Assembly (NCBI GenBank): GCA_964452465.1
Contig: CAYVMD010000005.1
Coordinates: forward strand, 15,866 to 79,865
From: CAYVMD01 sp964452465
GTDB lineage: Bacteria; Armatimonadota; JACIXR01
DNA length: 64,000 nucleotides
Reading direction: 5' to 3'
The notes beneath the pieces are model-generated. The model was not told where the DNA came from and searched no databases. It was given only the letters and a program-made list of their open reading frames with translations. Shown here piece after piece: positions 42,587 through 51,015 of this stretch. A program made the position numbers and the translations under genes. Each line of letters starts with the position of its first letter. Within the stretch, counting starts at the first letter, position 1.

Positions 42587-43353
42587 ATGGGATAATAACC
42601 TTTACATCCGATTTCGGCTTGGAGGATCCGTTCGTAGGAACGGTAAAAGGGGTTATTCTTTCCATTAACCCTGCTGTTCATATCGTGGATATAACCCACC
42701 TCATACCTCCTCAGGATGTCCTTCAAGGAGCATTGGTATTAAAAGCTTCCTGCGGGTTCTTCCCTCCGGGCACGATCCATTTAGCAGTTGTGGACCCAGG
42801 CGTTGGTTCTTCCCGCCTCCCCATCGCGATAGATTCCCCTCCTTATATTTTCATCGGTCCCGATAACGGGCTATTCTCGTTAGTCGTGGGCAGGGATTAT
42901 CGCGCCTTCTTAATAGAGAACCCCTTGTTTATGCTTCCCCAAATCAGCCGCACCTTTCACGGAAGGGATATCTTCGCCCCCTGCGCAGGTTATCTTTCCC
43001 TCGGCGTTCCCCTCTCCTCGATGGGCAGACAGGTGAAGGAAATAGTGAAAATCGAGCTCCCCTCCCCCATGGTCAAAGGGAAGGAAATCAAGGGTGAGAT
43101 AATCTCTTTCGATCATTTCGGCAATGCCATAACGAACATTCCCGAGGAGTTAATACCCCAGGGGGAAGTGCTGATAACGGTTGGAGAGGAGGTAATAAAG
43201 GGGATAAGCCAATCCTACAGCGAAAAGGAAGAAGGAGAAGTTTTAGCGATAATAGGTAGCCTCGGTTATCTTGAAATAGCGGTTAACCGTGCTTCCGCCC
43301 GCCACCTTCTCAACCTTAGAAAGGGGGACACGGTTATCCTGCGTCTTGCTTAA
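42583..43353 (+). CDS. SAM hydroxide adenosyltransferase-like protein (DUF62)
   Basis: DUF62 enzymes hydrolyse S-adenosylmethionine to adenosine and methionine. Motifs: IITFTSDFGLEDPFVGTVKG, VHIVDITHLIPPQDVLQGAL, AVVDPGVGSSRLPIAIDSPP (conserved Asp and Arg), ISRTFHGRDIFAPCAGYLSL (His) and SFDHFGNAITNIP. The conserved N-terminus (TSDFG) is upstream of the first normal start in frame, a TTG at 42619. Only ATA codons (42583, 42592, 42595) are available before it. The ATG at 42587 is in another frame and hits a stop after two codons. Either a non-AUG start or a one-base error in the GGG run is likely; I give the earliest ATA. Confidence 0.8.
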   Translation: MNGIITFTSDFGLEDPFVGTVKGVILSINPAVHIVDITHLIPPQDVLQGALVLKASCGFFPPGTIHLAVVDPGVGSSRLPIAIDSPPYIFIGPDNGLFSLVVGRDYRAFLIENPLFMLPQISRTFHGRDIFAPCAGYLSLGVPLSSMGRQVKEIVKIELPSPMVKGKEIKGEIISFDHFGNAITNIPEELIPQGEVLITVGEEVIKGISQSYSEKEEGEVLAIIGSLGYLEIAVNRASARHLLNLRKGDTVILRLA

Positions 43354-43367
43354 GAGCCTCCCCTTTC

Positions 43368-43532
43368 TTAAAGTTTATCTATCAACTCCCCCACCCTATC
43401 TAATTTTTCCTTACAATCTTGGAGAATAGCGTCTATCTTTTTGTCATCTTCCCCCACAAAGGAGGTATATAAGATAAGACCACCTATTACCCCTCCTAAA
43501 AGGAGAGATAAGAGGAGCAGTTTATTTTTCAT
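43368..43532 (-). CDS. Small membrane-anchored YtxH-like protein
   Basis: 54 residues: MKNKLLLLSLLLGGVIGGLI and LYTS form an N-terminal membrane helix with Gly-Gly pairs, then a charged helix DDKKIDAILQDCKEKLDRVG. This is the layout of YtxH/gas-vesicle-like small proteins. The ATG at 43530-43532 overlaps the stop of the response regulator as ATGA, so it is probably translated from the same mRNA. Function unknown. Confidence 0.65.
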   Translation of the reverse strand: MKNKLLLLSLLLGGVIGGLILYTSFVGEDDKKIDAILQDCKEKLDRVGELIDKL

Positions 43533-43933
43533 ATCTCGTATCTCTTTTCCACTTCCTCCTCTTCCAGACTGCGGAATATCCTTCTTACGAAACTAATGAG
43601 CTCAAAGGGGCTGAACGGTTTGGTGAGATACAAGGTAACGCCTGCCTGCCAGCCTCGGAAGACATCCGCGTCCTGTGCCTTAGCAGTAAGCATAATCACG
43701 GGTATATCCCTCGTCTCGGGATTAGCCTGGAGCCTTTGCATAACCTCAAAACCGTCCATCTGGGGCATCATGACATCCAGCACGATTAGATCCGGCTTCT
43801 CCTGGGCGACCTTTTCCAATGCCTCCTTGCCATCGTAGGCAGTGATCACTTCATAGCCCGCATGTTCCAAGTTGACCTGCACAAGCCTTACTATGGGTTT
43901 TTCATCATCCACAACTAATATCTTCTTAGGCAT
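43529..43933 (-). CDS. Stand-alone response regulator receiver protein
   Basis: 134 residues, CheY-like only, no output domain. Acidic pocket ILVVDDEKPIV, phospho-acceptor D53 in LIVLDVMMPQMDGFEVMQRL, Thr in VIMLTAKAQ, and Lys in YLTKPFSPFELISFVRRIF. A short charged tail follows. No histidine kinase is in the window, so the partner is unknown. It has its own promoter and AAAGGAGG ribosome-binding site. Confidence 0.92.
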   Translation of the reverse strand: MPKKILVVDDEKPIVRLVQVNLEHAGYEVITAYDGKEALEKVAQEKPDLIVLDVMMPQMDGFEVMQRLQANPETRDIPVIMLTAKAQDADVFRGWQAGVTLYLTKPFSPFELISFVRRIFRSLEEEEVEKRYEI

Positions 43934-43971
43934 AGCCCGCCTCCTTTTTTATTTTGGTATTTTCATTTCTT

Positions 43972-44000
43972 ATTATTTCCAGAAAGCAACCTGCTGTCAA
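43972..44000 (-). promoter_or_regulatory. Putative promoter of the response regulator
   Basis: On the minus strand TTGACA (complement of 43995-44000) and AATAAT (complement of 43972-43977) are 17 bases apart, leaving a leader of about 32 bases that includes the AAAAAAGGAGG ribosome-binding site. Confidence 0.65.
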
Positions 44001-44011
44001 CCCTCTACCCT

Positions 44012-45259
44012 TCATAGGTAACGCCTGGGATCGGTTATTCTCCCCTCCAATGCGGAAACAGCACAAGTTAGCGGAGATGCGAGGTAGATCTCCGCCTGGG
44101 GATTTCCCATCCTACCCTTGAAGTTCCTATTAGCGGTGGAGAGCACCCTTTCTCCGTCAGCGGGGATACCTTGATGCGTTCCCACACAGGGACCGCATCC
44201 GGGAGGCAGCACTATGGCTCCCGCCTCCAGAAAGATTTGCACTAACCCTTCTTCAATGGCTTTTTGCAGGATTCGGCGAGAGGCAGGGACTATTAGAAGC
44301 CTAACTCCCTCCGCTATCCTGCGTCCCTTCAACAACCGCGCTGCCTGCCTCAAATCTTCCAATCGTCCATTGGTGCAGGTCCCGATGACCACTTCCTGGA
44401 TCTCCAATCCTTCCACTTCCTCAACGGGGACGACATTGTCCACTTTATGAGGCTTTGCTACCACTGGGTATAAGGAGCGGGAATCGTATTCGAGAACCTC
44501 TTCGTAGTTGGCATCCTCGTCCGGCAGAACGACCTGGAAGGGACGTTCCGTATGTTTCTTAACCCACTTGATGGTCTTTTCATCGGGAGGGATGATGGTA
44601 AATTTAGCCCCCATCTCCACCCCCATATTGCAGAGCGTGAAGCGTCCAGCCATGTTGATTTTCTCTATCGTGTCCCCCCACAACTCTACGGCCTTATAAT
44701 TAGCTCCATCCGCTCCCAAGTCTCCAATCAGATAAAGCGCTAAATCCTTGGCTGTAACCCCCTTGGGGAGTTCTCCCCGGCAGATTATCTTTATAGTGGA
44801 GGGGACCTTAAACCAGAGTTTCCCGGTATAGGCGGCTGCAGCCAGATCGGTGGAACCAACACCCGTGGACAATGCCCCTAACGCACCATAAGTGCAGGTG
44901 TGGGAATCGGCACCCAAGACCAACTCTCCCGGCACGACATATCCTCGCTCGGGCACCAATTGATGACTTATCCCCTCCCCTGCTTCCGAGAAGAGGCATC
45001 CATATTTCCGGGCGAAAGCGCGCATCTTTTGGTGAATGTTGGCAACGGAAGCGAGAGGGGGAGGAGCGTTATGATCCACGAACATACAGAATCTCTTAGG
45101 GTTGTTCAATCCCCCCAACTTTTCCAATTCGTCTATTATTAAAGCGGATGTGCCGTCCTGACCAAAGCAGAAATCGACCTGGGCTAAAACGACCTCGCCA
45201 GCTTTAACCTCCCTTCCGCTCTTTTGGGATAATATCTTCTCCGCTATGGTCCTTCCCAT
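44012..45259 (-). CDS. leuC: 3-isopropylmalate dehydratase / homoaconitase large subunit
   Basis: 415 residues, aconitase superfamily (4Fe-4S). MGRTIAEKILSQKSGREVKA opens the LeuC/HACN family. FVDHNAPPP, LGADSHTCTYGALGALSTGV (first cluster Cys), GTCTNGRLEDLRQAARLLKG (second) and LPPGCGPCVGTHQGI (third) are present. Such short thermophile/archaeal-type LeuC proteins act on isopropylmalate or homocitrate. It begins one base after the HCS-like gene, so a role in leucine or in alpha-aminoadipate synthesis is inferred. The small subunit (LeuD) is not in the window. Confidence 0.9.
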   Translation of the reverse strand: MGRTIAEKILSQKSGREVKAGEVVLAQVDFCFGQDGTSALIIDELEKLGGLNNPKRFCMFVDHNAPPPLASVANIHQKMRAFARKYGCLFSEAGEGISHQLVPERGYVVPGELVLGADSHTCTYGALGALSTGVGSTDLAAAAYTGKLWFKVPSTIKIICRGELPKGVTAKDLALYLIGDLGADGANYKAVELWGDTIEKINMAGRFTLCNMGVEMGAKFTIIPPDEKTIKWVKKHTERPFQVVLPDEDANYEEVLEYDSRSLYPVVAKPHKVDNVVPVEEVEGLEIQEVVIGTCTNGRLEDLRQAARLLKGRRIAEGVRLLIVPASRRILQKAIEEGLVQIFLEAGAIVLPPGCGPCVGTHQGIPADGERVLSTANRNFKGRMGNPQAEIYLASPLTCAVSALEGRITDPRRYL

Positions 45260-45260
45260 C

Positions 45261-46439
45261 TTATTCCAAGCGCCCCTTAGCTTCCTTGAATTCCTCGTAG
45301 ATCTCTATCAGTTCCGCATCCAAAGGCATTCTCTTCAACTCCACCGTTTCCTTTCGTAGGATGGGGAGCAGTTCCCTCGCCTCTTCATCGGATAGATGAA
45401 CGCCAAGGAGGGAATATTTGTATTTAACTGCGGCAATACCCGAGTGTTTGGATATGCCGATCTTCCTTTCGAACTCTCCTGTTTCCCCAGGGAGGATTAT
45501 TTCGTAATTGCGGGGATTCTTTATAACGCCATCCGCGTGTATGCCTGAGGCGTGTCTGAAGAGGTTCTCCCCTACTATGGGTTTCCAGGGGGGGATCTGC
45601 CTGCCCGACGCCATAGCTACATATTCGCATACCTCTCGGAAGAGGGAGGTTCGATAGCCTAGTTCAATCCCCTCAGCTATCTTGAGCGCCATAATAACCT
45701 CCTCTAAGGGAGCATTGCCCGCCCTTTCTCCCAGTCCGTTAACGGTCACGCCAAGCCAGATCGTCCTATCGGGAAACTCCTCCACCGCCTTCACCCCTGC
45801 CAATGTATTCGCGGTTGCCATCCCCAGGTCGTTATGGCAGTGCATTTCCACATCTATGCCTTGGCTCAAAAGGAGAGAGACCAACTCCTTCGTTTGGAAA
45901 GGATGCAGGCATCCCAGAGTGTCGCAGAACCTCAACCTATCCGCGCCAGCGTCCCGAACCGCCCTTGTGAATTCCAAGAGGAACTCGAGGTCGGTGCGAG
46001 AAGCATCCTCCGCATTGCAGGATATATAGAGCCCCTGCTTTTTAGCATACTCCACCGCCTTCGTGGTTTCATCTATAACCCATTGCCTGCTCTTCCTTAA
46101 TTTCGTCTCTATCATGATGTCAGAGGTGGAGATAGAGATGGCGACGGCATCCAAGCCCAACCGGACGGAGGACTCGATCTCCCGAATTATCGGTCGATGC
46201 CAACCTATGAGCATAGCCTTGATCCTTCCCTTCCTTTTCTCCTCCACCAAAGCTTTGATATATTCCTCCTCGTATCCTCCTTCGTCTGGGAAACCTACTT
46301 CTATCATATCTACTCCTATTTCGTCCAAATAGCGGGCGATGCGCATCTTCTCCCGATTGGAGAAGACGACGCCGTAGGTTTGCTCTCCCTCCCTCAAGGT
46401 AGCGTCGTTTATTTTTATCCTTTCTCTTAAGTCGCTCAC
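45261..46439 (-). CDS. Homocitrate synthase / isopropylmalate synthase-family enzyme
   Basis: 392 residues, DRE-TIM barrel. INDATLREGEQTYGVVFSN is the N-terminal signature (usually DTTLRDGEQ). RFCDTLGCLHPFQTKELVSL, VEMHCHNDLGMATANTLAGV (metal His-x-His) and TVNGLGERAGNAPLEEVIMA follow. The region after the barrel (ENLFRHASGIHADGVIKNPR) is present, but there is no LeuA-type regulatory domain. That points to homocitrate synthase/NifV-like or a short isopropylmalate synthase. Start GTG 46437-46439 has AAAGGAGG. Pathway (lysine via aminoadipate, leucine, or other) undecided. Confidence 0.85.
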   Translation of the reverse strand: MSDLRERIKINDATLREGEQTYGVVFSNREKMRIARYLDEIGVDMIEVGFPDEGGYEEEYIKALVEEKRKGRIKAMLIGWHRPIIREIESSVRLGLDAVAISISTSDIMIETKLRKSRQWVIDETTKAVEYAKKQGLYISCNAEDASRTDLEFLLEFTRAVRDAGADRLRFCDTLGCLHPFQTKELVSLLLSQGIDVEMHCHNDLGMATANTLAGVKAVEEFPDRTIWLGVTVNGLGERAGNAPLEEVIMALKIAEGIELGYRTSLFREVCEYVAMASGRQIPPWKPIVGENLFRHASGIHADGVIKNPRNYEIILPGETGEFERKIGISKHSGIAAVKYKYSLLGVHLSDEEARELLPILRKETVELKRMPLDAELIEIYEEFKEAKGRLE

Positions 46440-46478
46440 TTGCCGACCTCCTTTCTAAATTACTTCTTGGGTAGAAAT

Positions 46479-46507
46479 ATCATAATCTTTAAAGAACTCA
46501 TCGTCAA
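46479..46507 (-). promoter_or_regulatory. Putative promoter of the homocitrate synthase-leuC pair
   Basis: On the minus strand TTGACG (complement of 46502-46507) and TATGAT (complement of 46479-46484) with a 17-base spacer, about 40 bases before the GTG start. The -35 touches the end of the aminotransferase gene (46511). Confidence 0.6.
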
Positions 46508-46510
46508 AGT

Positions 46511-47680
46511 TTAAGGATTAAGAAGAGCATGTTTGATCCTTTCTATCCCTTCCTTTATATCCTCCTCAGAGACGGCAAAGGAGAAGCGGAGATAACCATC
46601 CGCTCCGAATCCACTCCCTGGCACCACTGCTACCTTTGCCCTTTCCAAGAGGTAAAGCGCCAGGTCATCCGCCGTTCTCATGCCCAACTTATCCACATAG
46701 TAGGAGAAATTGGGAAAGGCATAGAAGGTTCCTTGGGGAGGAAAACAAGAGACATTGGGTATGCCAAGTAGCCCTTCCAAAAGCAATTTCCTTCTCCTTC
46801 TGAATTCCTCCACCATTTCGTTCACCTCCTCTTTTAGTTCAAATGCCTTCACAGCACCCTTCTGAGCGAAAGAGGTGGGGTTAGAGGTGGTATGGTCCTG
46901 TATCCTTCCCATTGCCTCGATAAGCTCCCTAGGACCTGCCCCATACCCAATGCGCCAACCAGTCATGGAATAGGTTTTCGACATCCCATTAACTATCAAT
47001 GTCCTTTCCCTCATGCCCGGGAGGCTCGCTATGCTCACATGTTCCCCCTCATATACGATTCTCTCATATATCTCATCGGAAATGACGAAGATTTCGTTGT
47101 CCACGCACCATCTCGCTATCTCTTCCAATTCCTCCCTTCCGTAAACGGCGCCCGTGGGGTTGCAAGGCGAATTCAATATGAGAAGGCGAGTGGCGGAAGC
47201 GCGCGCCTTCTCAAGATCTTCCACCCTTACCTTGAAACCGTTCTCCTCCTTCGCCTCAACGAACACCGGTTTCCCTCCCACCAACCTTACCTGCTCGGGA
47301 TAGGAAACCCAATAAGGAGAAGGGATTATCACCTCGTCTCCCTCCTCAAGGAGGGCGAGTAAGGCATTGTAAATCACATATTTCGCCCCAATCGATACTA
47401 TGATCTCCCCCTTTTCATACTCCAAACCATTCTCCTTTGCCAATTTCTCGCATATCTTTTCCTTCAATTCCTCAATCCCCGTGGTGGGGGTATATTTGGT
47501 GAAGCCCTCGTCCAGCGCCTTCTTGGCTTCTTCTTTTACGGGGAGGGGGGTATCGAAGTCGGGCTCACCAGCGGTGAAGCTCACTATCCTTTCTCCTTTT
47601 TTCTTTAGTTCCTTTACCTTGGCGGAAAGGGACAAGGTGGGCGAAGGAGATATTATATTTGCCCTCTTGGAAAGGCGCAT
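46511..47680 (-). CDS. aspC: Aspartate aminotransferase (class I, Ib type)
   Basis: 389 residues. SPSPTLSLSAKVKELKKKGE, SFTAGEPDFDTPLPVKEEAK, SIGAKYVIYNALLALLEEGD, PSPYWVSYPEQVRLVGGKPV, NSPCNPTGAVYGREELEEIA, ISDEIYERIVYEGE and the PLP lysine in NGMSKTYSMTGWRIGY are the full set of class-I motifs, closest to thermophile AspC. It interconverts aspartate and oxaloacetate; prephenate or aminoadipate activity is possible. It has a good TAAGAAA/AAAGGAGG leader. Confidence 0.93.
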   Translation of the reverse strand: MRLSKRANIISPSPTLSLSAKVKELKKKGERIVSFTAGEPDFDTPLPVKEEAKKALDEGFTKYTPTTGIEELKEKICEKLAKENGLEYEKGEIIVSIGAKYVIYNALLALLEEGDEVIIPSPYWVSYPEQVRLVGGKPVFVEAKEENGFKVRVEDLEKARASATRLLILNSPCNPTGAVYGREELEEIARWCVDNEIFVISDEIYERIVYEGEHVSIASLPGMRERTLIVNGMSKTYSMTGWRIGYGAGPRELIEAMGRIQDHTTSNPTSFAQKGAVKAFELKEEVNEMVEEFRRRRKLLLEGLLGIPNVSCFPPQGTFYAFPNFSYYVDKLGMRTADDLALYLLERAKVAVVPGSGFGADGYLRFSFAVSEEDIKEGIERIKHALLNP

Positions 47681-47714
47681 TTTCTTACCTCCTTTTGGTA
47701 TTTATGATGAATTA

Positions 47715-47743
47715 TTGACCTGATAAAATTTTATTTGTACAAT
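47715..47743 (+). promoter_or_regulatory. Putative promoter of the ABC exporter operon
   Basis: TTGACC at 47715-47720 and TACAAT at 47738-47743 with a 17-base spacer. Transcription would start near 47750, which favours the TTG at 47771 (after GGAGGTGA) over the ATG at 47756 as the ATPase start. Confidence 0.65.
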
Positions 47744-47770
47744 TGGTATATTACCATGGAGGTGAAGAAA

Positions 47771-48688
47771 TTGGAAGCGATACGCACGCAAGGATTAACG
47801 AAGGAGTTCTATGATCCCTTTAAGAGGGAGAAGCTCGTCGCGGTGGATGACCTAACTTTGGTTGTGGAGAGGGGGGAGATATTCGGCTTCTTGGGACCCA
47901 ACGGAGCGGGCAAGACTACCACCATCAAGATGCTTTTGGGTCTTATATTCCCCACGAGGGGGGAAGCATGGATCTTGGGGGAACCCATAGGGAATAAAGA
48001 GGTAAGGAAGAAAGTGAGTTATATGCCGGAGAACCCTTACTTTTACGACTATATGACGGGGGAGGAACTTTTGTATTTTTACGGAAGTTTGTTCGGGCTC
48101 AAAGGAAACGAATTGAAGAGGAGGGTGGACGAGCTTTTGGAGATTACCGGCATGGATGAGCACAGGAGAAAGGCGGTTAGGGAATATTCCCGAGGGATGT
48201 CCCAGAGGATAGGGATCGCCCAGGCGTTGGTGAACGATCCCGAACTTTTGATACTGGATGAACCCACCTCCGGCTTGGATCCGATAGCTCACAAAGAAAT
48301 GCGCGATCTGCTCCTTCGGTTGAAGGAGCAAGGCAAGACGATTTTCCTTTGCTCCCATCAATTATCGGATGTGGAGATGGTATGTGACAGGGTGGGGATA
48401 ATGAACAAAGGGAAGTTAGTAACGGTAGGGAAATTGGACGACTTGTTGAAGGTGGGAGAGGTGGAGATCGTGGTGGAAGGGGTAGAGGGGAATTTGGATG
48501 CCTTGGAGAAGATCGCTTCGAGGCTGCATAAAAGGGATGGTACTTACTTATTATATGTAGATGGTGAGGAGAAGGCGCAGGAGGTTCTGGATTTCGTAGT
48601 GAAAAACAAGGGAAGGGTTTTATCCATGGTTCCCTTGAGAAGGTCCTTGGAGGAACTCTTCGTCGAAATCGTAAAGGAGGGAGCATAA
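47771..48688 (+). CDS. ABC transporter ATP-binding protein
   Basis: 305 residues. Walker A FGFLGPNGAGKTTTIKMLLG, Q-loop region YMPENPYFYDYMTG, signature REYSRGMSQRIGIAQALV, Walker B LLILDEPTSGLDPIAHKEMR, H-loop FLCSHQLSD. The DrrA/NatA-like C-terminal extension is typical of ABC-2 exporters. The start chosen is TTG, five codons downstream of an ATG, because GGAGGTGA lies directly before it and the promoter is close. Works with the next gene; the exported substrate is unknown. Confidence 0.9.
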   Translation: MEAIRTQGLTKEFYDPFKREKLVAVDDLTLVVERGEIFGFLGPNGAGKTTTIKMLLGLIFPTRGEAWILGEPIGNKEVRKKVSYMPENPYFYDYMTGEELLYFYGSLFGLKGNELKRRVDELLEITGMDEHRRKAVREYSRGMSQRIGIAQALVNDPELLILDEPTSGLDPIAHKEMRDLLLRLKEQGKTIFLCSHQLSDVEMVCDRVGIMNKGKLVTVGKLDDLLKVGEVEIVVEGVEGNLDALEKIASRLHKRDGTYLLYVDGEEKAQEVLDFVVKNKGRVLSMVPLRRSLEELFVEIVKEGA

Positions 48689-49489
48689 ATGTCAGTAATT
48701 TGGAGCATAGCCAAGGCCACATTCCGAGAAGCCTTGCAGAAGAAGGTAATGTGGATATTCTTCGGAATAGCCCTTATGATAATCGGGTTCTCCTACATCT
48801 TCAGTTACTTCACCCCCAGCGAGGAGCTCACCCTCCTCAAGTCTATGGGGCTGGGCGTCGTAAACATCTTCGGTCTTCTAATCGCCATAATCGTGACCGC
48901 GGGTTTGATACCCACCGAATTGGAAAGGCGAACGATTCATACCGTGCTCTCCAAGCCGGTGGAGAGATGGCAATTCGTGGTAGGGAAATTCCTGGGGATA
49001 GCGCTCGTGCTGTTCATGAACATGATGCTCATGGGGATAGCCCTCTTCATCGTGGTCATGAGCAAGGGGAGCGTGAGGGCAGAAGGATTCTGGAAGGCTT
49101 TCGTTTCCGAATCTCGGATATTGGAGGCAACGGGACTGATTTTCTTTCAACTTTTGATAGTCGTTGCCTTTGCCATCCTCTTCTCCATTCTCACCACGAC
49201 CAACATAAGCGTTACCCTCACAGCCTTTATCTTCGTTGTGGGCTCTCTATCCGATTATGTGAGTGCCCTTATTTCCGCCCAGCAGAATGCCCTAACTCAG
49301 GGCATCCTTAAAGTCTTACATCTGATCGTCCCCAACTTCAACAACTATAATATCTACAACTCGGTGGTCCATGGGTATATCCCCACGGGAGAGGCGGTAT
49401 ACGCCTTGATGGTTATAAGTTATGGCATTGCCTACACCCTAATGGTTATGATCCTTTCCTCTTGGGTATTCTCCGGCAAAGAGGTATGA
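48689..49489 (+). CDS. ABC-2 type transporter permease
   Basis: 266 residues with six hydrophobic segments (for example WIFFGIALMIIGFSYIFSYF, VVNIFGLLIAIIVTAGLIPT, IFFQLLIVVAFAILFSILTT). The RRTIHTVLSKPVERWQFVVG element between helices is characteristic of the NosY/CcmB-like ABC-2 permeases. The ATG begins on the base after the ATPase stop, so the two form one exporter. Confidence 0.88.
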   Translation: MSVIWSIAKATFREALQKKVMWIFFGIALMIIGFSYIFSYFTPSEELTLLKSMGLGVVNIFGLLIAIIVTAGLIPTELERRTIHTVLSKPVERWQFVVGKFLGIALVLFMNMMLMGIALFIVVMSKGSVRAEGFWKAFVSESRILEATGLIFFQLLIVVAFAILFSILTTTNISVTLTAFIFVVGSLSDYVSALISAQQNALTQGILKVLHLIVPNFNNYNIYNSVVHGYIPTGEAVYALMVISYGIAYTLMVMILSSWVFSGKEV

Positions 49490-50664
49490 GATATATGAAG
49501 AAAACGATACCCTTGGTTCTGATAATTTGCTTTTTATTGGTCATATTACTGCAGGTGGAAATAGACAAGTTCAGACCGAATTATAGACCGGGAGGGACGG
49601 CTTCCTTCGCCTATCTCTCTCGAGAGGCGCTCGCCTCCGCCCTCATGGGCTTCCGAGAGGTGGCAGCGGGGCTTCTCTGGATAAAGATAGAGGATTATTT
49701 CCACAGCGGGGAGCACGAGAAGATCTTCCCTCTCATCCGCGTTATCACCTGGTTAGACCCCCATTTTATGGAGGCGTATAGCTCAGGCGCCTGGCAACTC
49801 GCTTGGAACTCCATGGACTGGCGCCTCATCCCCTCTGCAGAGCAATTCCTCCTGGAAGGGATCCAGAATAACCCAGAAAAGTACGAGTTATACGCGGATA
49901 TGGGCTGGCTTTATTACGATAAGGTGAGGGATTATGAGAAGGCTATAGAGTGGTATAAAAAGGCGACCGCTCTACCCTGCCCTCCTGCGATTAAAAGGAT
50001 GTTAGCTCATTCTTATGAAAGAGCTGGGAAAGTAGACGAGGCGATAAAGGTTTGGAAACAGTTGGTGGAAGAGGGAAAGAAGGAAATGGAAAAGCGTCCC
50101 AAGGATTTCACCGTTCTCTTCGACTATCAGGTAGCCCTCCATAATTACAATATGTGCATCATAAGGAAGGTGGATAGGCAGGAACTCGCTCGCCATCCTA
50201 AACCATACTACATCTCCTTCCAACTTTATCGCGTATCCCCTCGCCTTCTTCAGTTAAGGGGAAAAACGAACCTCCCCGAACTATCCAGGATCTGGGTCTC
50301 CCTTTATGATGTGGATCTAGCGGAAAGGAAGCAGAAGTCCCTGGGCTGGCAACTTATGAATGTCACAGAGTATAAAGATATCTGGCCTCAAGTTAGAGGA
50401 GGGGAGGTCAAAAGCGATATAGACCTCACCGATGCTCTAAAATACCCCTTAAAGGGGAAGACCTTCGTCCTTGAGGTCACCTTCGATCCCCGCACCCAGC
50501 CCATTGCCACGCAGGATGTAGTGGGTTGGATAGGGGAAGGGATGCGGGGTGGAGATGTTGTTGTCCATGCTTCCACTCCCGTAAGGGTTCTCAAAAAGTC
50601 CACCACCCTAACGCTGGAGGATATACTCTCCCAACAGACATCCTTAATAAGGGAGATAAAGTAA
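49486..50664 (+). CDS. Membrane-anchored TPR-repeat protein
   Basis: 392 residues: a signal anchor (TIPLVLIICFLLVILLQVEI) and a conserved block (FREVAAGLLWIKIEDYFHSG). TPR-like helices include HFMEAYSSGAWQLAW, YELYADMGWLYYDKVRDYEK and PAIKRMLAHSYERAGKVDEA. A beta-rich C-terminal domain (FVLEVTFDPRTQPIATQ) follows. It overlaps the permease stop as ATGA and completes the ABC operon. Its role with the exporter is unknown; similar TPR proteins accompany ABC-2 systems in related genomes. Confidence 0.75.
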   Translation: MRYMKKTIPLVLIICFLLVILLQVEIDKFRPNYRPGGTASFAYLSREALASALMGFREVAAGLLWIKIEDYFHSGEHEKIFPLIRVITWLDPHFMEAYSSGAWQLAWNSMDWRLIPSAEQFLLEGIQNNPEKYELYADMGWLYYDKVRDYEKAIEWYKKATALPCPPAIKRMLAHSYERAGKVDEAIKVWKQLVEEGKKEMEKRPKDFTVLFDYQVALHNYNMCIIRKVDRQELARHPKPYYISFQLYRVSPRLLQLRGKTNLPELSRIWVSLYDVDLAERKQKSLGWQLMNVTEYKDIWPQVRGGEVKSDIDLTDALKYPLKGKTFVLEVTFDPRTQPIATQDVVGWIGEGMRGGDVVVHASTPVRVLKKSTTLTLEDILSQQTSLIREIK

Positions 50665-51015
50665 ACTTGGTGCACGATAGCAGGGAGGTTCTGTCTCTGC
50701 TTTGCTTTCGCCCATCCCATCCCGATGAAACATCCAGAAATCAACCTTTTTCCTGACGCCAATCTGTGTCTTGAAGGTATGGTTTGTTTCCTCAGGCAAG
50801 ACCGCTCAAAGACAGGGTAGGTGGATAGAAGAGGACTTGTGAGTTGGGCACGCTCTCTTTGGGTGCGTGCCCTTTCTCGCCATTTAACCCTTGGTAAATG
50901 GCGGAACCGCAGAAGAATTGGGAGAAACCCACGGCGTTTATGAAAGAATTGAGGTGTGCTGCCATTGGGTCAGCGTCAGCCTAAAAAGGCTAAAATGCCG
51001 CAAGAAATTTAGTAA
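50665..51015. other. Unassigned structured intergenic region (possible RNA gene)
   Basis: A 351-base gap between convergent genes with no credible ORF. It is less AT-rich than most gaps and holds several strong stems: GGGCACGC/GCGTGCCC (50846-50853 with 50865-50872), CGCCATTTA/TAAATGGCG (50878-50886 with 50895-50903) and a TGGG/CCCA hairpin near 50919-50931. The minus strand near 50666-50700 reads ACAGAACC then CCTGCTATCG, faintly like the 3' end of RNase P RNA, but the other RNase P core motifs are missing. I cannot name it. A CAAGAAATTTAG near 51001 weakly recalls the end of the island repeat. Confidence 0.4.

Noticed and set aside
47735..47770. Longer start of the ABC ATPase
   Set aside because: The predicted transcription start lies near 47750, leaving no leader for the upstream start.
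50665..51015. RNase P RNA or tmRNA
   Set aside because: Only short word similarities; the RNase P 5' core (GAGGAAAGTCC) and the tmRNA tRNA-like ends are missing.
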